Assembly (NCBI GenBank): GCA_903871435.1
Contig: CAIQGU010000395.1
Span: 1-9,124, forward strand
Direction: 5' to 3'
Source: an uncultured Burkholderiales bacterium
GTDB taxonomy: Bacteria > Pseudomonadota > Gammaproteobacteria > Burkholderiales > Burkholderiaceae_F
DNA length: 9,124 bases
Positions 1 to 7,157 of the stretch are shown one piece after another. The notes under the pieces were generated by a model, which did no database searches, was not told the DNA's origin, and saw only the letters and a list, made by a program, of their open reading frames with translations. The stretch's first letter is position 1, and each line of letters begins with the position of its first letter. Position numbers and translations under genes: made by a program.

Positions 1-13
1 CACAACTCAACAC

Positions 14-553
14 CTACTCGATCATGATCCCCAGTTCTCCTATCGATATCACGAAGGCGACCGCCAGTTGGCCTTTACCGTCGTAGCCCAGGCGCGCCGT
101 CTTGAGGATGCCGGGGAACAGGGCTGGATCCAGGGCCGCGACTTCGGCCGCGTTGCTTACGGGGGCGTACGGTGCGACGGGAACGCCGCAACTGCGGATG
201 AAAGCCTTCTCGCGGAGGCGGTCCTGCGCAACCGCGACAGCAGCCGCCCCAGGGCGTACCGGCCGCACCGCCGCCAGCTGTTCCAGGCTGGCAGACGGCA
301 CGTTCTCGAATTCCGTCGTGATGGCCACGCACACGCGGCCAAGTTCGCCCAGTGCCTCCGCATTGTCGTAGCCGGCCACGATCTGGCGCTCGGCCACGGA
401 TCCGGCCGGCCCACCGGCACTCGGGTCGAGCACGCACACGCGGTACCCCAGCGACTGGGCCGCATGACAGAACATCCGTCCCAGCTGCCCACCGCCCATC
501 ACGCCCAGCCAGTTACCCGGAGCAATGGCAGGCGATTTCTCACCGGGATTCAC
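14..553 (-). pseudogene. purK: N5-carboxyaminoimidazole ribonucleotide synthase, 3'-truncated
   Basis: PurK uses ATP and bicarbonate to convert AIR to N5-CAIR in purine synthesis, feeding PurE. Only about 167 of the usual 350-400 residues look like PurK. Visible are the N-terminal nucleotide-binding motif GGGQLGRM (20-27), EFENVP (81-86), QDRLREK (110-116) and the start of the ATP-grasp region, KTARLGYDGKGQ (151-162). Residues from about 167 to the stop at 179 do not resemble the family, and the DNA there is clearly less GC-rich. The rest of the ATP-grasp fold and the C-terminal domain are missing, so the product should be inactive. The start is GTG at 553, overlapping the purE stop by four bases (GTGA), which suggests translational coupling. 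The identity is secure; the cause of the break (insertion, deletion or assembly join) cannot be decided here. Confidence 0.85.
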
Positions 554-1044
554 AATGGCAGTGTCATGTTGCGTGCCCGCTCACCCTGCGTGGCACGAAA
601 CTGCGCAAGCTTCATGGCCACGACGGGATCATCCAGCGCCAGGGTGGACACCGCGAACAACGCCGCATTCGCGGCACCGGCCTCGCCGATCGCAAACGTG
701 GCAACCGGCACGCCCTTGGGCATCTGCACGATGGACAGCAGGCTGTCTTCGCCACGCAGGTAACGCGATGGCACCGGCACGCCGAGCACGGGAATGAGCG
801 TCTTGGCAGCCAGCATGCCGGGCAGGTGGGCGGCACCACCCGCGCCCGCGATGATGATGCGCAGGCCACGCTCACGGGCGCCCTCGGCATACGCGAACAT
901 GTCGTCGGGCATGCGGTGCGCGGAGATCACGCGCGCCTCGAAGGGAACGCCGAATTCCTGCAGCAGGTCGCAGGCATGCTTCATGGTGTCCCAGTCCGAT
1001 TCCGAACCCATGACCACGCCCACCAATGCGGGGTTGCGCGTCAT
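550..1044 (-). CDS. purE: N5-carboxyaminoimidazole ribonucleotide mutase (class I PurE)
   Basis: PurE moves the carboxyl group of N5-CAIR to C4 of the imidazole ring, giving CAIR, the substrate of PurC. With the ATG at 1044 the protein has 164 residues, a normal class I length. Visible motifs are GSESDW (13-18), SAHRMP (41-46, with the conserved His 43), [11 protein letters not shown] (67-77, His 73) and [10 protein letters not shown] (107-116), followed by [10 protein letters not shown]. An in-frame GTG at 1053 would add three residues. Neither start has a strong Shine-Dalgarno site; I chose the ATG because it fits the usual short lead before GSxSDW. It lies about 78 bp downstream of purC and overlaps purK by four bases, so the three genes are probably co-transcribed. 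Class I PurE works on N5-CAIR, so it normally depends on an intact PurK, which is broken next door. Confidence 0.95.
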   Translation of the reverse strand: MTRNPALVGVVMGSESDWDTMKHACDLLQEFGVPFEARVISAHRMPDDMFAYAEGARERGLRIIIAGAGGAAHLPGMLAAKTLIPVLGVPVPSRYLRGEDSLLSIVQMPKGVPVATFAIGEAGAANAALFAVSTLALDDPVVAMKLAQFRATQGERARNMTLPL

Positions 1045-1122
1045 CGCCACCACCGCGTACCCGTGGGCCGGCGTGCCTTGCGGCCGACCGGCAAACCCTG
1101 CTGCCCTGCTGCGTTCATGCGC

Positions 1123-2043
1123 CTACTCCGTAATGAGCCGATCCAGCGCCTCCCGATAGCGGGCCCCGGTCTTGTCGATGATTTCCTGCGGCAGCGCCGG
1201 TGGCGGGGGAGACTTGTCCCAGGGCTGCGCCTGCAGCCAGTCGCGCAGGAACTGCTTGTCGAAGCTTGGCGGGGAAATACCCACGCGGTACTGGTCCGCC
1301 GGCCAGAAGCGCGACGAATCCGGCGTGAGCACCTCGTCCATCAGCCGCAGCTCGCCACTGGCATCGAGACCGAACTCGAACTTCGTGTCCGCAATGATAA
1401 TGCCCCGGGCCAGCGCCATCGCCGCGGCCTTCTCGTAGAGGCGGAAGGAGAAATCGCGCACGCGCTGCGCCAGTTCGGCGCCGATACGGTCGGCCACCTG
1501 GGCAAAGCTGATGTTTTCGTCATGCGTGCCCAGTTCAGCCTTGTGCGCCGGCGTGAAGATGGGTTCGGGGAGCCGCTGGGCTTGCTGCAGGCCGGGCGGC
1601 AGGGCTATGCCGCAGACATGGCCGTCACGGCAATAATCGCTCCAGCCCGAGCCTGCGAGGTAACCGCGCACGACGGCCTCGATGGGCAGCGGCCGCAAAC
1701 GCCGCGCGACCACCGCACGCCCCTGCACCTGGTTGCGCTCGTCCGGCAGGACCACGCTTGCGGGATCGATACCCGTGAGGTGATTGGGCCCGGCATCGGC
1801 CAGTTGGGCGAACCAGAAATTGGACATGGCATTGAGCACCTGGCCCTTGCCCGGGATGGGCTCGCGCATGATCACGTCGAAGGCCGAAATGCGGTCGGAG
1901 GTGATGATGAGGAGCCGGTCATCGCCCAGCGCATAAGTGTCGCGCACCTTGCCACGGTAGACCAGCGGCAGCGAGGACACGCGGGATTCGAGCAGTGGCG
2001 CAGATGACGGAGCCGGTGGTGGTGGCGCTGCGGCAGTAACCAT
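1123..2043 (-). CDS. purC: Phosphoribosylaminoimidazole-succinocarboxamide (SAICAR) synthase
   Basis: PurC joins CAIR and aspartate using ATP to form SAICAR, a cytoplasmic step of purine synthesis. The 306-residue product belongs to the longer (about 300 residue) PurC type. Motifs in order: YRGKVRDTY (29-37), SDRISAFD (49-56), the first family signature around [17 protein letters not shown] (118-134), the second signature ADTKFEFG (218-225), and [12 protein letters not shown] (236-247). The first 20 residues are rich in Ala and Pro and are probably disordered. The frame stays open to 2121, but I chose the ATG at 2043 because the extra residues are not PurC-like and would run into dgkA. This start lies four bases after the dgkA stop. 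No clear Shine-Dalgarno is seen, so translation may be coupled to dgkA. purE and purK follow in the same direction. Confidence 0.96.
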   Translation of the reverse strand: MVTAAAPPPPAPSSAPLLESRVSSLPLVYRGKVRDTYALGDDRLLIITSDRISAFDVIMREPIPGKGQVLNAMSNFWFAQLADAGPNHLTGIDPASVVLPDERNQVQGRAVVARRLRPLPIEAVVRGYLAGSGWSDYCRDGHVCGIALPPGLQQAQRLPEPIFTPAHKAELGTHDENISFAQVADRIGAELAQRVRDFSFRLYEKAAAMALARGIIIADTKFEFGLDASGELRLMDEVLTPDSSRFWPADQYRVGISPPSFDKQFLRDWLQAQPWDKSPPPPALPQEIIDKTGARYREALDRLITE

Positions 2044-2047
2044 GGAG

Positions 2048-2476
2048 TCAGCCGAAACGGGCCCAGACAATGGCGATCCAGGTTCCCATGGCAAGCAGGA
2101 GAGCGAGCAGGACGGCGGCACTGCCCATGTCCTTGGCGCGCTTGGCCAGAGGGTTGATTTCGAAACTGTGGCGATCGATCGCCGCCTCGACGGCCGTGTT
2201 GAGGAGCTCGACGATGAGCACCATGACCACGGAGCCTATCAGCAGCAGGCGTTCCACCAGGCCGACCGGCAGGACCAGCGCCGACGGAATGAGGACCACG
2301 GCGAGCAGAATTTCCTGGCGGAACGCGTCCTCACCGGCCCAGGCCGCCAGCAGCCCATCGATGGAGTAACGCAGCGCGTTGACGACGCGCTGCACCCCGC
2401 GCTTGCCCTTGAGCGCCCGGCTGTCGCCGGGATCGGCAGGATTTCGGGCAGGCGGGGGGGGTGCGGCCGAATGCAT
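2048..2476 (-). CDS. dgkA: Diacylglycerol kinase, small integral-membrane type
   Basis: DgkA phosphorylates diacylglycerol to phosphatidic acid with ATP in the inner membrane, recycling diacylglycerol left by membrane-derived oligosaccharide or glycolipid synthesis. The 142-residue product matches E. coli DgkA (about 122 residues) plus roughly 25 extra N-terminal residues rich in Pro, Ala and Arg. Visible are [12 protein letters not shown] (44-55), the active-site stretch [14 protein letters not shown] (89-102, with Glu 90 and Glu 97 matching the catalytic and metal-binding glutamates), and [10 protein letters not shown] (111-120, Asp 116). There are three hydrophobic segments, near 56-72, 76-92 and 119-138, and the end WARFG resembles E. 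coli WSHFG. I chose the ATG at 2476, ten bases after the fba stop; a GTG at 2518 would overlap fba by 32 bases. Its place between fba and purC is unusual for the cluster. Confidence 0.93.
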   Translation of the reverse strand: MHSAAPPPPARNPADPGDSRALKGKRGVQRVVNALRYSIDGLLAAWAGEDAFRQEILLAVVLIPSALVLPVGLVERLLLIGSVVMVLIVELLNTAVEAAIDRHSFEINPLAKRAKDMGSAAVLLALLLAMGTWIAIVWARFG

Positions 2477-2486
2477 CAGGCTTGCT

Positions 2487-3551
2487 TCAGCGTACGTGCT
2501 GGACCAGTTCGCCGGCACTGTAGCGCTTGGCCATCTGCGGCAGCGGCATGGCGTGCAGCTTGGAGGCCATGCCCTCGCAGCCGAACTCGAGATAGCGCTG
2601 CTTGCAGATCGACTTGGTGGCTTCGCGCGCCGGCTTGAGGAAATCGCGCGGATCGAACTTGGACGGATTATTGGCCAGATACTTGCGCACGGCCGCCGTC
2701 ATGGCCAGGCGGATATCGGTGTCGATGTTGATCTTGCGCACGCCGTGCTTGATGGCAAGCTGAATTTCCTCGACCGGGACGCCGTAGGTTTCCTTCAGGT
2801 CACCGCCGAACTCGCGAATCGTGGCGAGCAGATCCTGGGGGACGCTGGAGGAGCCGTGCATGACCAGGTGCGTGGTAGGAATGCGCGCATGGATCTGCTT
2901 GATGCGATCGATGGCGAGGATGTCACCGGTGGGTTTGCGCGAGAACTTGTAGGCGCCGTGCGAGGTGCCGATGGCGATGGCCAGGGCATCGAGCTGCGTG
3001 CGCTTGACGAAATCGGCCGCCTGGTCGGGATCGGTGAGCAGCATGTCGCGCGTCATCTTGCCCTCGGCGCCGTGGCCGTCCTCCTTCTCGCCCTCCATCG
3101 TTTCGAGCGAACCCAGGCAGCCGAGTTCACCTTCGACGCTCACGCCCAGCGCATGGGCAACGTCCACGACCTTGCGGGTGACGTTGACGTTGTAGTCGTA
3201 GTCGGCCACGGTCTTGCCGTCTTCCTTGAGGGAGCCGTCCATCATCACCGAGGAGAAACCCAGGCTCATGGCCGAGTCGCAGACCGCCGGCGACTGGCCG
3301 TGGTCCTGGTGCATGGCGATGGGGATATTCGGGTACGTTTCGATTGCCGCCTCGATCAGGTGGCGCAGGAAATGCTCGCCGGCGTACTTGCGGGCACCTG
3401 CCGAGGCCTGCATGATCACCGGCGAGTTGACCTCCGATGCCGCTTCCATGATGGCCTGGACCTGCTCAAGGTTGTTGACGTTGAACGCCGGCACGCCATA
3501 GGTGTGTTCAGCGGCGTGATCGAGCATCTGACGAAGTGAAATAAGAGCCAT
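2487..3551 (-). CDS. fba: Fructose-1,6-bisphosphate aldolase, class II (CbbA type)
   Basis: This zinc-dependent aldolase reversibly cleaves fructose-1,6-bisphosphate into dihydroxyacetone phosphate and glyceraldehyde-3-phosphate, serving glycolysis, gluconeogenesis and, in autotrophs, the Calvin cycle. The 354 residues fit the CbbA-type class II family. Visible are NVNN (24-27), MHQDHG (80-85, catalytic Asp 83 and zinc ligand His 84), VEGELG (139-144, Glu 142), GTSHGAYK (195-202, zinc ligand His 198), MHGSSSVP (231-238, zinc ligand His 232) and the phosphate-binding NIDTD further on. The ATG at 3551 has a strong Shine-Dalgarno AGGAG at 3558-3562, six bases upstream. It lies 54 bp downstream of pgk with no obvious terminator between, so both are probably on one transcript. 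Related cluster members usually have pyk in that gap; it is absent. Confidence 0.97.
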   Translation of the reverse strand: MALISLRQMLDHAAEHTYGVPAFNVNNLEQVQAIMEAASEVNSPVIMQASAGARKYAGEHFLRHLIEAAIETYPNIPIAMHQDHGQSPAVCDSAMSLGFSSVMMDGSLKEDGKTVADYDYNVNVTRKVVDVAHALGVSVEGELGCLGSLETMEGEKEDGHGAEGKMTRDMLLTDPDQAADFVKRTQLDALAIAIGTSHGAYKFSRKPTGDILAIDRIKQIHARIPTTHLVMHGSSSVPQDLLATIREFGGDLKETYGVPVEEIQLAIKHGVRKINIDTDIRLAMTAAVRKYLANNPSKFDPRDFLKPAREATKSICKQRYLEFGCEGMASKLHAMPLPQMAKRYSAGELVQHVR

Positions 3552-3606
3552 GCTTGTCTCCTGTTATGAATTCCGTTGCCTATCGTAGCCCGCCATTTGG
3601 CACTGT

Positions 3607-4812
3607 TCAGGCCGCCGCAGCGCGCTGCTGCAGAATTTCCACGGCGGGCAGAGGCTTGCCTTCGAGAAATTCGAGGAAAGCGCCCCCGCCCGTCGAGATG
3701 TAACTGACACGGTCGGCGATGCCGTATTTGGCAATGGCCGCCAGGGTGTCGCCGCCACCGGCGATGGAGTAGGCCCCATTTGCCGTTGCATTGGCGATCG
3801 CGGTTGCCAGCGCGTGCGTTCCCTGGGCGAAGGCATCGAACTCGAAAACGCCCAGCGGCCCGTTCCAGATGATGGTACCGGCATCCTGGACAAGCCGTGC
3901 AAGCTGTGCAGACGTTTGCGGACCGACGTCGAGAATCAAGTCGTCCGGATGAACGTCGTCCGCGGCACAGGTGCGCGCCGGAGCGTCCGCGGCAAAGCGC
4001 GTGGCCACCACCACGTCGACGGGCAGCGGCAATGTGGCGCCTTTCTTCTTCAGGGTTTCGATAACCTTGCGGCACTCGGGGACAAGATCGGGTTCAGCCA
4101 AAGACTTGCCGATGGGCATTCCGGCCGCCAGCAGGAAGGTATTGGCAATTCCGCCGCCGACGATGAGCCGGTCGACCTTGCCCGCGAGGTTGTTGAGGAT
4201 GGTCAGCTTGGTGGAAACCTTGGAGCCCGCCACGATGGCGACCAGCGGACGGCGCGGTTCGCCCAGCGCGCGCCCCAGAGCGTCGATTTCCGCGGCCAGG
4301 AGCGGCCCGGCGCAGGCGACCGGCGCAAACCGGGCAACACCGTGCGTGGTGGCTTCCGCCCGATGCGCGGTACCAAAGGCATCGTTCACGTAAATATCGC
4401 ACAGCGCGGCAATCTTGCGCGATAGCGCTTCGTCATCCTTTTTTTCACCGACGTTCGTGCGGCAGTTCTCGAGCAGTACGACCGAGCCGGGTGCGACGGT
4501 TACGCCATCGACCCAATTGGCGACCAGCGGCACCGGCCGCCCCAGCAGTTCGCCGAGCCGTACGGCGATGGGCGCGAGAGAGTCGGCCGGCGTGAGCGTG
4601 CCCTCCGTGGGCCTCCCCAGATGGGACGTGACCATTACGGCGGCTCCGGCGTCCAGGGCCTCGCGGATGGCCGGGACAGACGCGCGTATGCGGGTGTCTT
4701 CGGTTATGGCGCCGCCGGCGTCCTGCGGCACGTTGAGGTCGGAGCGGATAAGCACGCGCTTGCCCCGCAGCATTCCCTGCCGGCAGAGCGTATCGAGCGT
4801 AAGAACTTTCAT
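3607..4812 (-). CDS. pgk: Phosphoglycerate kinase
   Basis: Pgk transfers phosphate between 1,3-bisphosphoglycerate and ADP, giving 3-phosphoglycerate and ATP, in the cytoplasm. The 401-residue length is normal. In order: the N-domain signature [10 protein letters not shown] (20-29), the basic patch [10 protein letters not shown] (62-71), LLENCR (113-118), [10 protein letters not shown] (142-151), the hinge and nucleotide-site segment VAGSKVSTK (194-202) and VGGGIANTF (218-226), NGPLGVFE (317-324), and GGGDTLAAI (352-360) followed by STGGGAFLE (373-381). All key family motifs are intact. The frame is open to 4932, but the ATG at 4812 has an AAGGA site at 4824-4828 and starts at the family's usual point; the upstream extension is not Pgk-like. 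It lies 193 bp downstream of gap, a wide gap for this operon, filled with stem-loops and a TATAAT box. Confidence 0.97.
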   Translation of the reverse strand: MKVLTLDTLCRQGMLRGKRVLIRSDLNVPQDAGGAITEDTRIRASVPAIREALDAGAAVMVTSHLGRPTEGTLTPADSLAPIAVRLGELLGRPVPLVANWVDGVTVAPGSVVLLENCRTNVGEKKDDEALSRKIAALCDIYVNDAFGTAHRAEATTHGVARFAPVACAGPLLAAEIDALGRALGEPRRPLVAIVAGSKVSTKLTILNNLAGKVDRLIVGGGIANTFLLAAGMPIGKSLAEPDLVPECRKVIETLKKKGATLPLPVDVVVATRFAADAPARTCAADDVHPDDLILDVGPQTSAQLARLVQDAGTIIWNGPLGVFEFDAFAQGTHALATAIANATANGAYSIAGGGDTLAAIAKYGIADRVSYISTGGGAFLEFLEGKPLPAVEILQQRAAAA

Positions 4813-4823
4813 GAAGGGCGCTT

Positions 4824-4828
4824 TCCTT
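4824..4828 (-). promoter_or_regulatory. Ribosome binding site that fixes the pgk start
   Basis: AAGGA on the minus strand, 11 bases before the ATG at 4812. It supports this start over the longer open frame reaching 4932. Confidence 0.6.
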
Positions 4829-4846
4829 GCATTGGAAGTCCTTGGA

Positions 4847-4891
4847 CACGCGCGGACCGGGCTGCCACCTCCGGGCCACCGGGCGCGCGTG
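4847..4891 (-). other. Long stem-loop in the pgk leader
   Basis: The arms CACGCGCG (4847-4854) and CGCGCGTG (4884-4891) are perfectly complementary over 8 bases. A further CCGG/CCGG pair inside (4857-4860 with 4879-4882) would lengthen the stem after a small internal loop. It ends about 35 bases before the pgk start codon and has no T-run on the minus strand, so it is not a standard intrinsic terminator. It may be a leader structure affecting stability or translation; that role is inferred. Confidence 0.4.
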
Positions 4892-4909
4892 CCTGCACGA
4901 CCTCCGGGG

Positions 4910-4915
4910 ATTATA
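4910..4915 (-). promoter_or_regulatory. Possible internal promoter for pgk (-10 box TATAAT)
   Basis: A consensus TATAAT lies on the minus strand about 98 bases before the pgk ATG, in otherwise GC-rich spacer. The hexamer 17 bases upstream is CCGGCA, a poor -35, and there is no TGn extension. The box could start a pgk-fba-dgkA-pur transcript separate from gap, but the evidence is only one good hexamer. Confidence 0.35.
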
Positions 4916-4928
4916 GGATTGGTAAGGT

Positions 4929-4963
4929 GCACTGCCGGCGGGTAGCCGCGCCCGCCGCACTGC
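4929..4963. repeat. Hairpin flanked by GCACTGC direct repeats in the gap-pgk spacer
   Basis: The arms CGGCGGG (4936-4942) and CCCGCCG (4951-4957) form a perfect 7-bp stem with an 8-base loop. The heptamer GCACTGC flanks it at 4929-4935 and 4957-4963. No T-run follows on either strand. It may be an RNA structure in the polycistronic message or a protein site; no function can be assigned. Confidence 0.35.
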
Positions 4964-4979
4964 AGGACAAGCCCGCAAG

Positions 4980-5005
4980 CGGCGAGGTTCGCCGGCGCCG
5001 CGGCG

Positions 5006-5006
<1 letters not shown>
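4980..5006 (-). other. Tandem stem-loops directly after the gap stop codon
   Basis: Two inverted repeats lie just downstream of gap on its strand: GCGCC/GGCGC (4995-4999 with 5002-5006, touching the stop codon) and CGGCGA/TCGCCG (4980-4985 with 4989-4994, loop of three). Neither is followed by a T-run, so intrinsic termination is not supported. They could protect the 3' end of a gap message or slow readthrough into pgk. Confidence 0.35.
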
Positions 5007-6013
<1,007 letters not shown>

Positions 6014-6022
6014 GATGCGGGT

Positions 6023-6030
6023 CTCCCCCC
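6023..6030 (-). promoter_or_regulatory. Ribosome binding site that fixes the gap start
   Basis: GGGGGGAG on the minus strand, nine bases before the ATG at 6013. It supports this ATG over the longer open frame that begins at 6061. Confidence 0.6.
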
Positions 6031-6114
6031 AGTTGTGATTAAGCGGTATCCCCGTCGACACTTCGGGCGTCTGCGCGCACCTGGTGGGTCCATCGCCGGG
6101 GTATTGATCGTTCG

Positions 6115-6150
6115 ATGCGCCTGGGCACCTTGTCCAGGCACCCGGCGCAT
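6115..6150 (-). other. Stem-loop with two alternative pairings in the gap leader
   Basis: Outer arms ATGCGCC (6115-6121) and GGCGCAT (6144-6150) are a perfect 7-bp inverted repeat. An inner repeat GCCTGG (6119-6124) with CCAGGC (6134-6139) shares three bases with the outer left arm, so the two full pairings exclude each other at that point. It lies about 100-140 bases before the gap start, downstream of the candidate -10 box, so it would be in the mRNA leader. A regulatory role is inferred only. Confidence 0.4.
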
Positions 6151-6161
6151 GGCCGGGGCGT

Positions 6162-6173
6162 GCCGCAAGCGGC
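6162..6173 (-). other. Small hairpin with CUUG-type tetraloop in the gap leader
   Basis: On the minus strand the sequence GCCGCTTGCGGC folds into a GCCG/CGGC stem closing a CTTG loop next to a G-C pair. That matches the known stable G(CUUG)C tetraloop context. It lies between the candidate -10 box and the larger leader stem-loop. Confidence 0.3.
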
Positions 6174-6195
6174 TATCGGGCCACCGAGGGGGGAG

Positions 6196-6201
6196 ATTTT
6201 A
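6196..6201 (-). promoter_or_regulatory. Possible gap promoter (-10 box TAAAAT)
   Basis: TAAAAT on the minus strand differs from TATAAT by one base and stands out in GC-rich spacer. A start near 6189 would give a leader of about 175 bases. The -35 region is poor (GGCGTT at 17-base spacing, beside a run of six T). It is the best candidate start for the gap-led transcript, but not proven. Confidence 0.35.
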
Positions 6202-6272
6202 CCAGCCGGGTCGGAAAAAACGCCCTCCCGGCAAAGAACTATCGGCTGTAATTCGCATAAAGTGTGGCGCAA

Positions 6273-6291
6273 TAACCGCAGGCCTCGGTTA
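6273..6291. repeat. Inverted repeat just upstream of rsmE
   Basis: TAACCG (6273-6278) and CGGTTA (6286-6291) form perfect 6-base arms around CAGGCCT, whose AGGCCT is itself a palindrome. It ends 11 bases before the rsmE ATG, where a Shine-Dalgarno would be expected but none is seen. It could be an operator or an RNA hairpin, or chance. Confidence 0.3.
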
Positions 6292-6302
6292 CGCTGCGCC
6301 CC

Positions 6303-7094
6303 ATGAGCACGCCCCGTTTTCACGTACCGGATGCCACCACCGGCGCTCGGCTGCGCGATCTCGTCGCCGGCATGGCACTGCCGCTGCCGGACTCGGCCAA
6401 TCACCACGCCCGGCGGGTGCTGCGGCTGCGCCCCGGCGATCCGATCGTGCTTTTTGACGGCCGGGGCCACGAGTACCACGCCCTGCTGGAAGAGGCGCCC
6501 GCCGACAACCCGGTCAATGCCGGGCGCTTTGCCGCGCGTGTCCTGCATGGCGGCGCCGTGGACCGGGAAGCCGGTGTACCCATCACCCTGGTGCAGGCGC
6601 TCAGCGCAACGGAAAAGATCGACTGGCTGGTGGAAAAATGCGTGGAGCTGGGCGTGGCGCGGCTAGTGCTTGCGCCGGCGGAGCGCAGCGTGGTCCGCCT
6701 GGAGGCGGCGCGCGGCGAGCGCCGGCTGGGCCGCTGGCATGATATTGGCGTGGCGGCCTGTTGCCAGTGCGGCCGCAACCGGTTGATGGAAATCTCCCTG
6801 GCCGCGGATCTGGGTACGGCATTTCAATGGGCGGCGCCGGCTGCGGGTGCCGCCTGGCTGCTGGACCCGGGGGCGCCCGCCACCCTCGCGGGCAGCGCGA
6901 TGCGCACGGATCCGCCAGCGCCCGTAGCCTTCGCTGTAGGGCCCGAGGGGGGATTTACGCCCGCGGAAATTGCCCTGGCTGAATCATCCGGTTATGTTCG
7001 CGTAAGGCTGGGGCCGCGGGTCCTGCGCACAGAGACCGCCGGCCTTGCCGCCGCGACGGCATTGCTTGCCCTGAATGGAGAGTACGAGCGTTAG
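6303..7094 (+). CDS. rsmE: 16S rRNA (uracil(1498)-N(3))-methyltransferase
   Basis: RsmE uses S-adenosylmethionine to methylate N3 of U1498 in 16S rRNA of the 30S subunit. The 263 residues fit the family, with an N-terminal PUA-like RNA-binding domain (about 1-85) and a C-terminal SPOUT methyltransferase domain with a trefoil knot. Visible are HHARRVLRLRPGD (34-46), EKCVELGV (111-118), AACCQCGRNR (151-160), and the knot motifs GPEGGF (213-218) and LGPRVLRTETAGLAA (236-250) that form the cofactor site. E. coli RsmE, as I recall it, has AACEQCGRNR, so a conserved Glu is replaced by Cys 154 here. The ATG at 6303 fits the family start; no Shine-Dalgarno is evident. It is divergent from gap and convergent with the patatin gene, so it is probably transcribed alone. 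Confidence 0.95.
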   Translation: MSTPRFHVPDATTGARLRDLVAGMALPLPDSANHHARRVLRLRPGDPIVLFDGRGHEYHALLEEAPADNPVNAGRFAARVLHGGAVDREAGVPITLVQALSATEKIDWLVEKCVELGVARLVLAPAERSVVRLEAARGERRLGRWHDIGVAACCQCGRNRLMEISLAADLGTAFQWAAPAAGAAWLLDPGAPATLAGSAMRTDPPAPVAFAVGPEGGFTPAEIALAESSGYVRVRLGPRVLRTETAGLAAATALLALNGEYER

Positions 7095-7157
7095 GGCCGG
7101 CGGTCAGCGCTAGCGGCGTTTGCCGTTCCTGCACGCGTCACCGCGCTGCAGCAAGAA

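Noticed and set aside
1..55. End of an insertion sequence adjoining purK
   Set aside because: The composition shift and frame break fit, but only about 55 bases are visible, no terminal repeat of a known IS family was recognised, and no transposase or target duplication can be seen.
352..2007. Long plus-strand open frame (551 residues) opposite purE and purC
   Set aside because: It lies antisense to two certain genes, resembles no family I know, and is rich in Arg, His and Gly as expected for a shadow frame in GC-rich DNA.
2379..3539. Plus-strand open frame (386 residues) opposite fba and dgkA
   Set aside because: It is antisense to well-supported genes and explained by GC-rich codon use; the translation has no recognisable motifs.
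4813..4932. 40-residue N-terminal extension of Pgk
   Set aside because: The extension is not Pgk-like, contains the leader stem-loop and TATAAT box, and the ATG at 4812 has its own ribosome binding site.
6115..6306. Small plus-strand open frame (63 residues) in the gap/rsmE spacer
   Set aside because: It has no Shine-Dalgarno, ends inside the rsmE start and contains the gap-leader repeats; the composition looks like untranslated DNA.
7112..7127. Possible bidirectional terminator between rsmE and the patatin gene
   Set aside because: The stem CGGC/GCCG with a four-base loop is only 4-6 bp long and has no T-run on either strand, so it is too weak to annotate, although a terminator would be expected between convergent genes.
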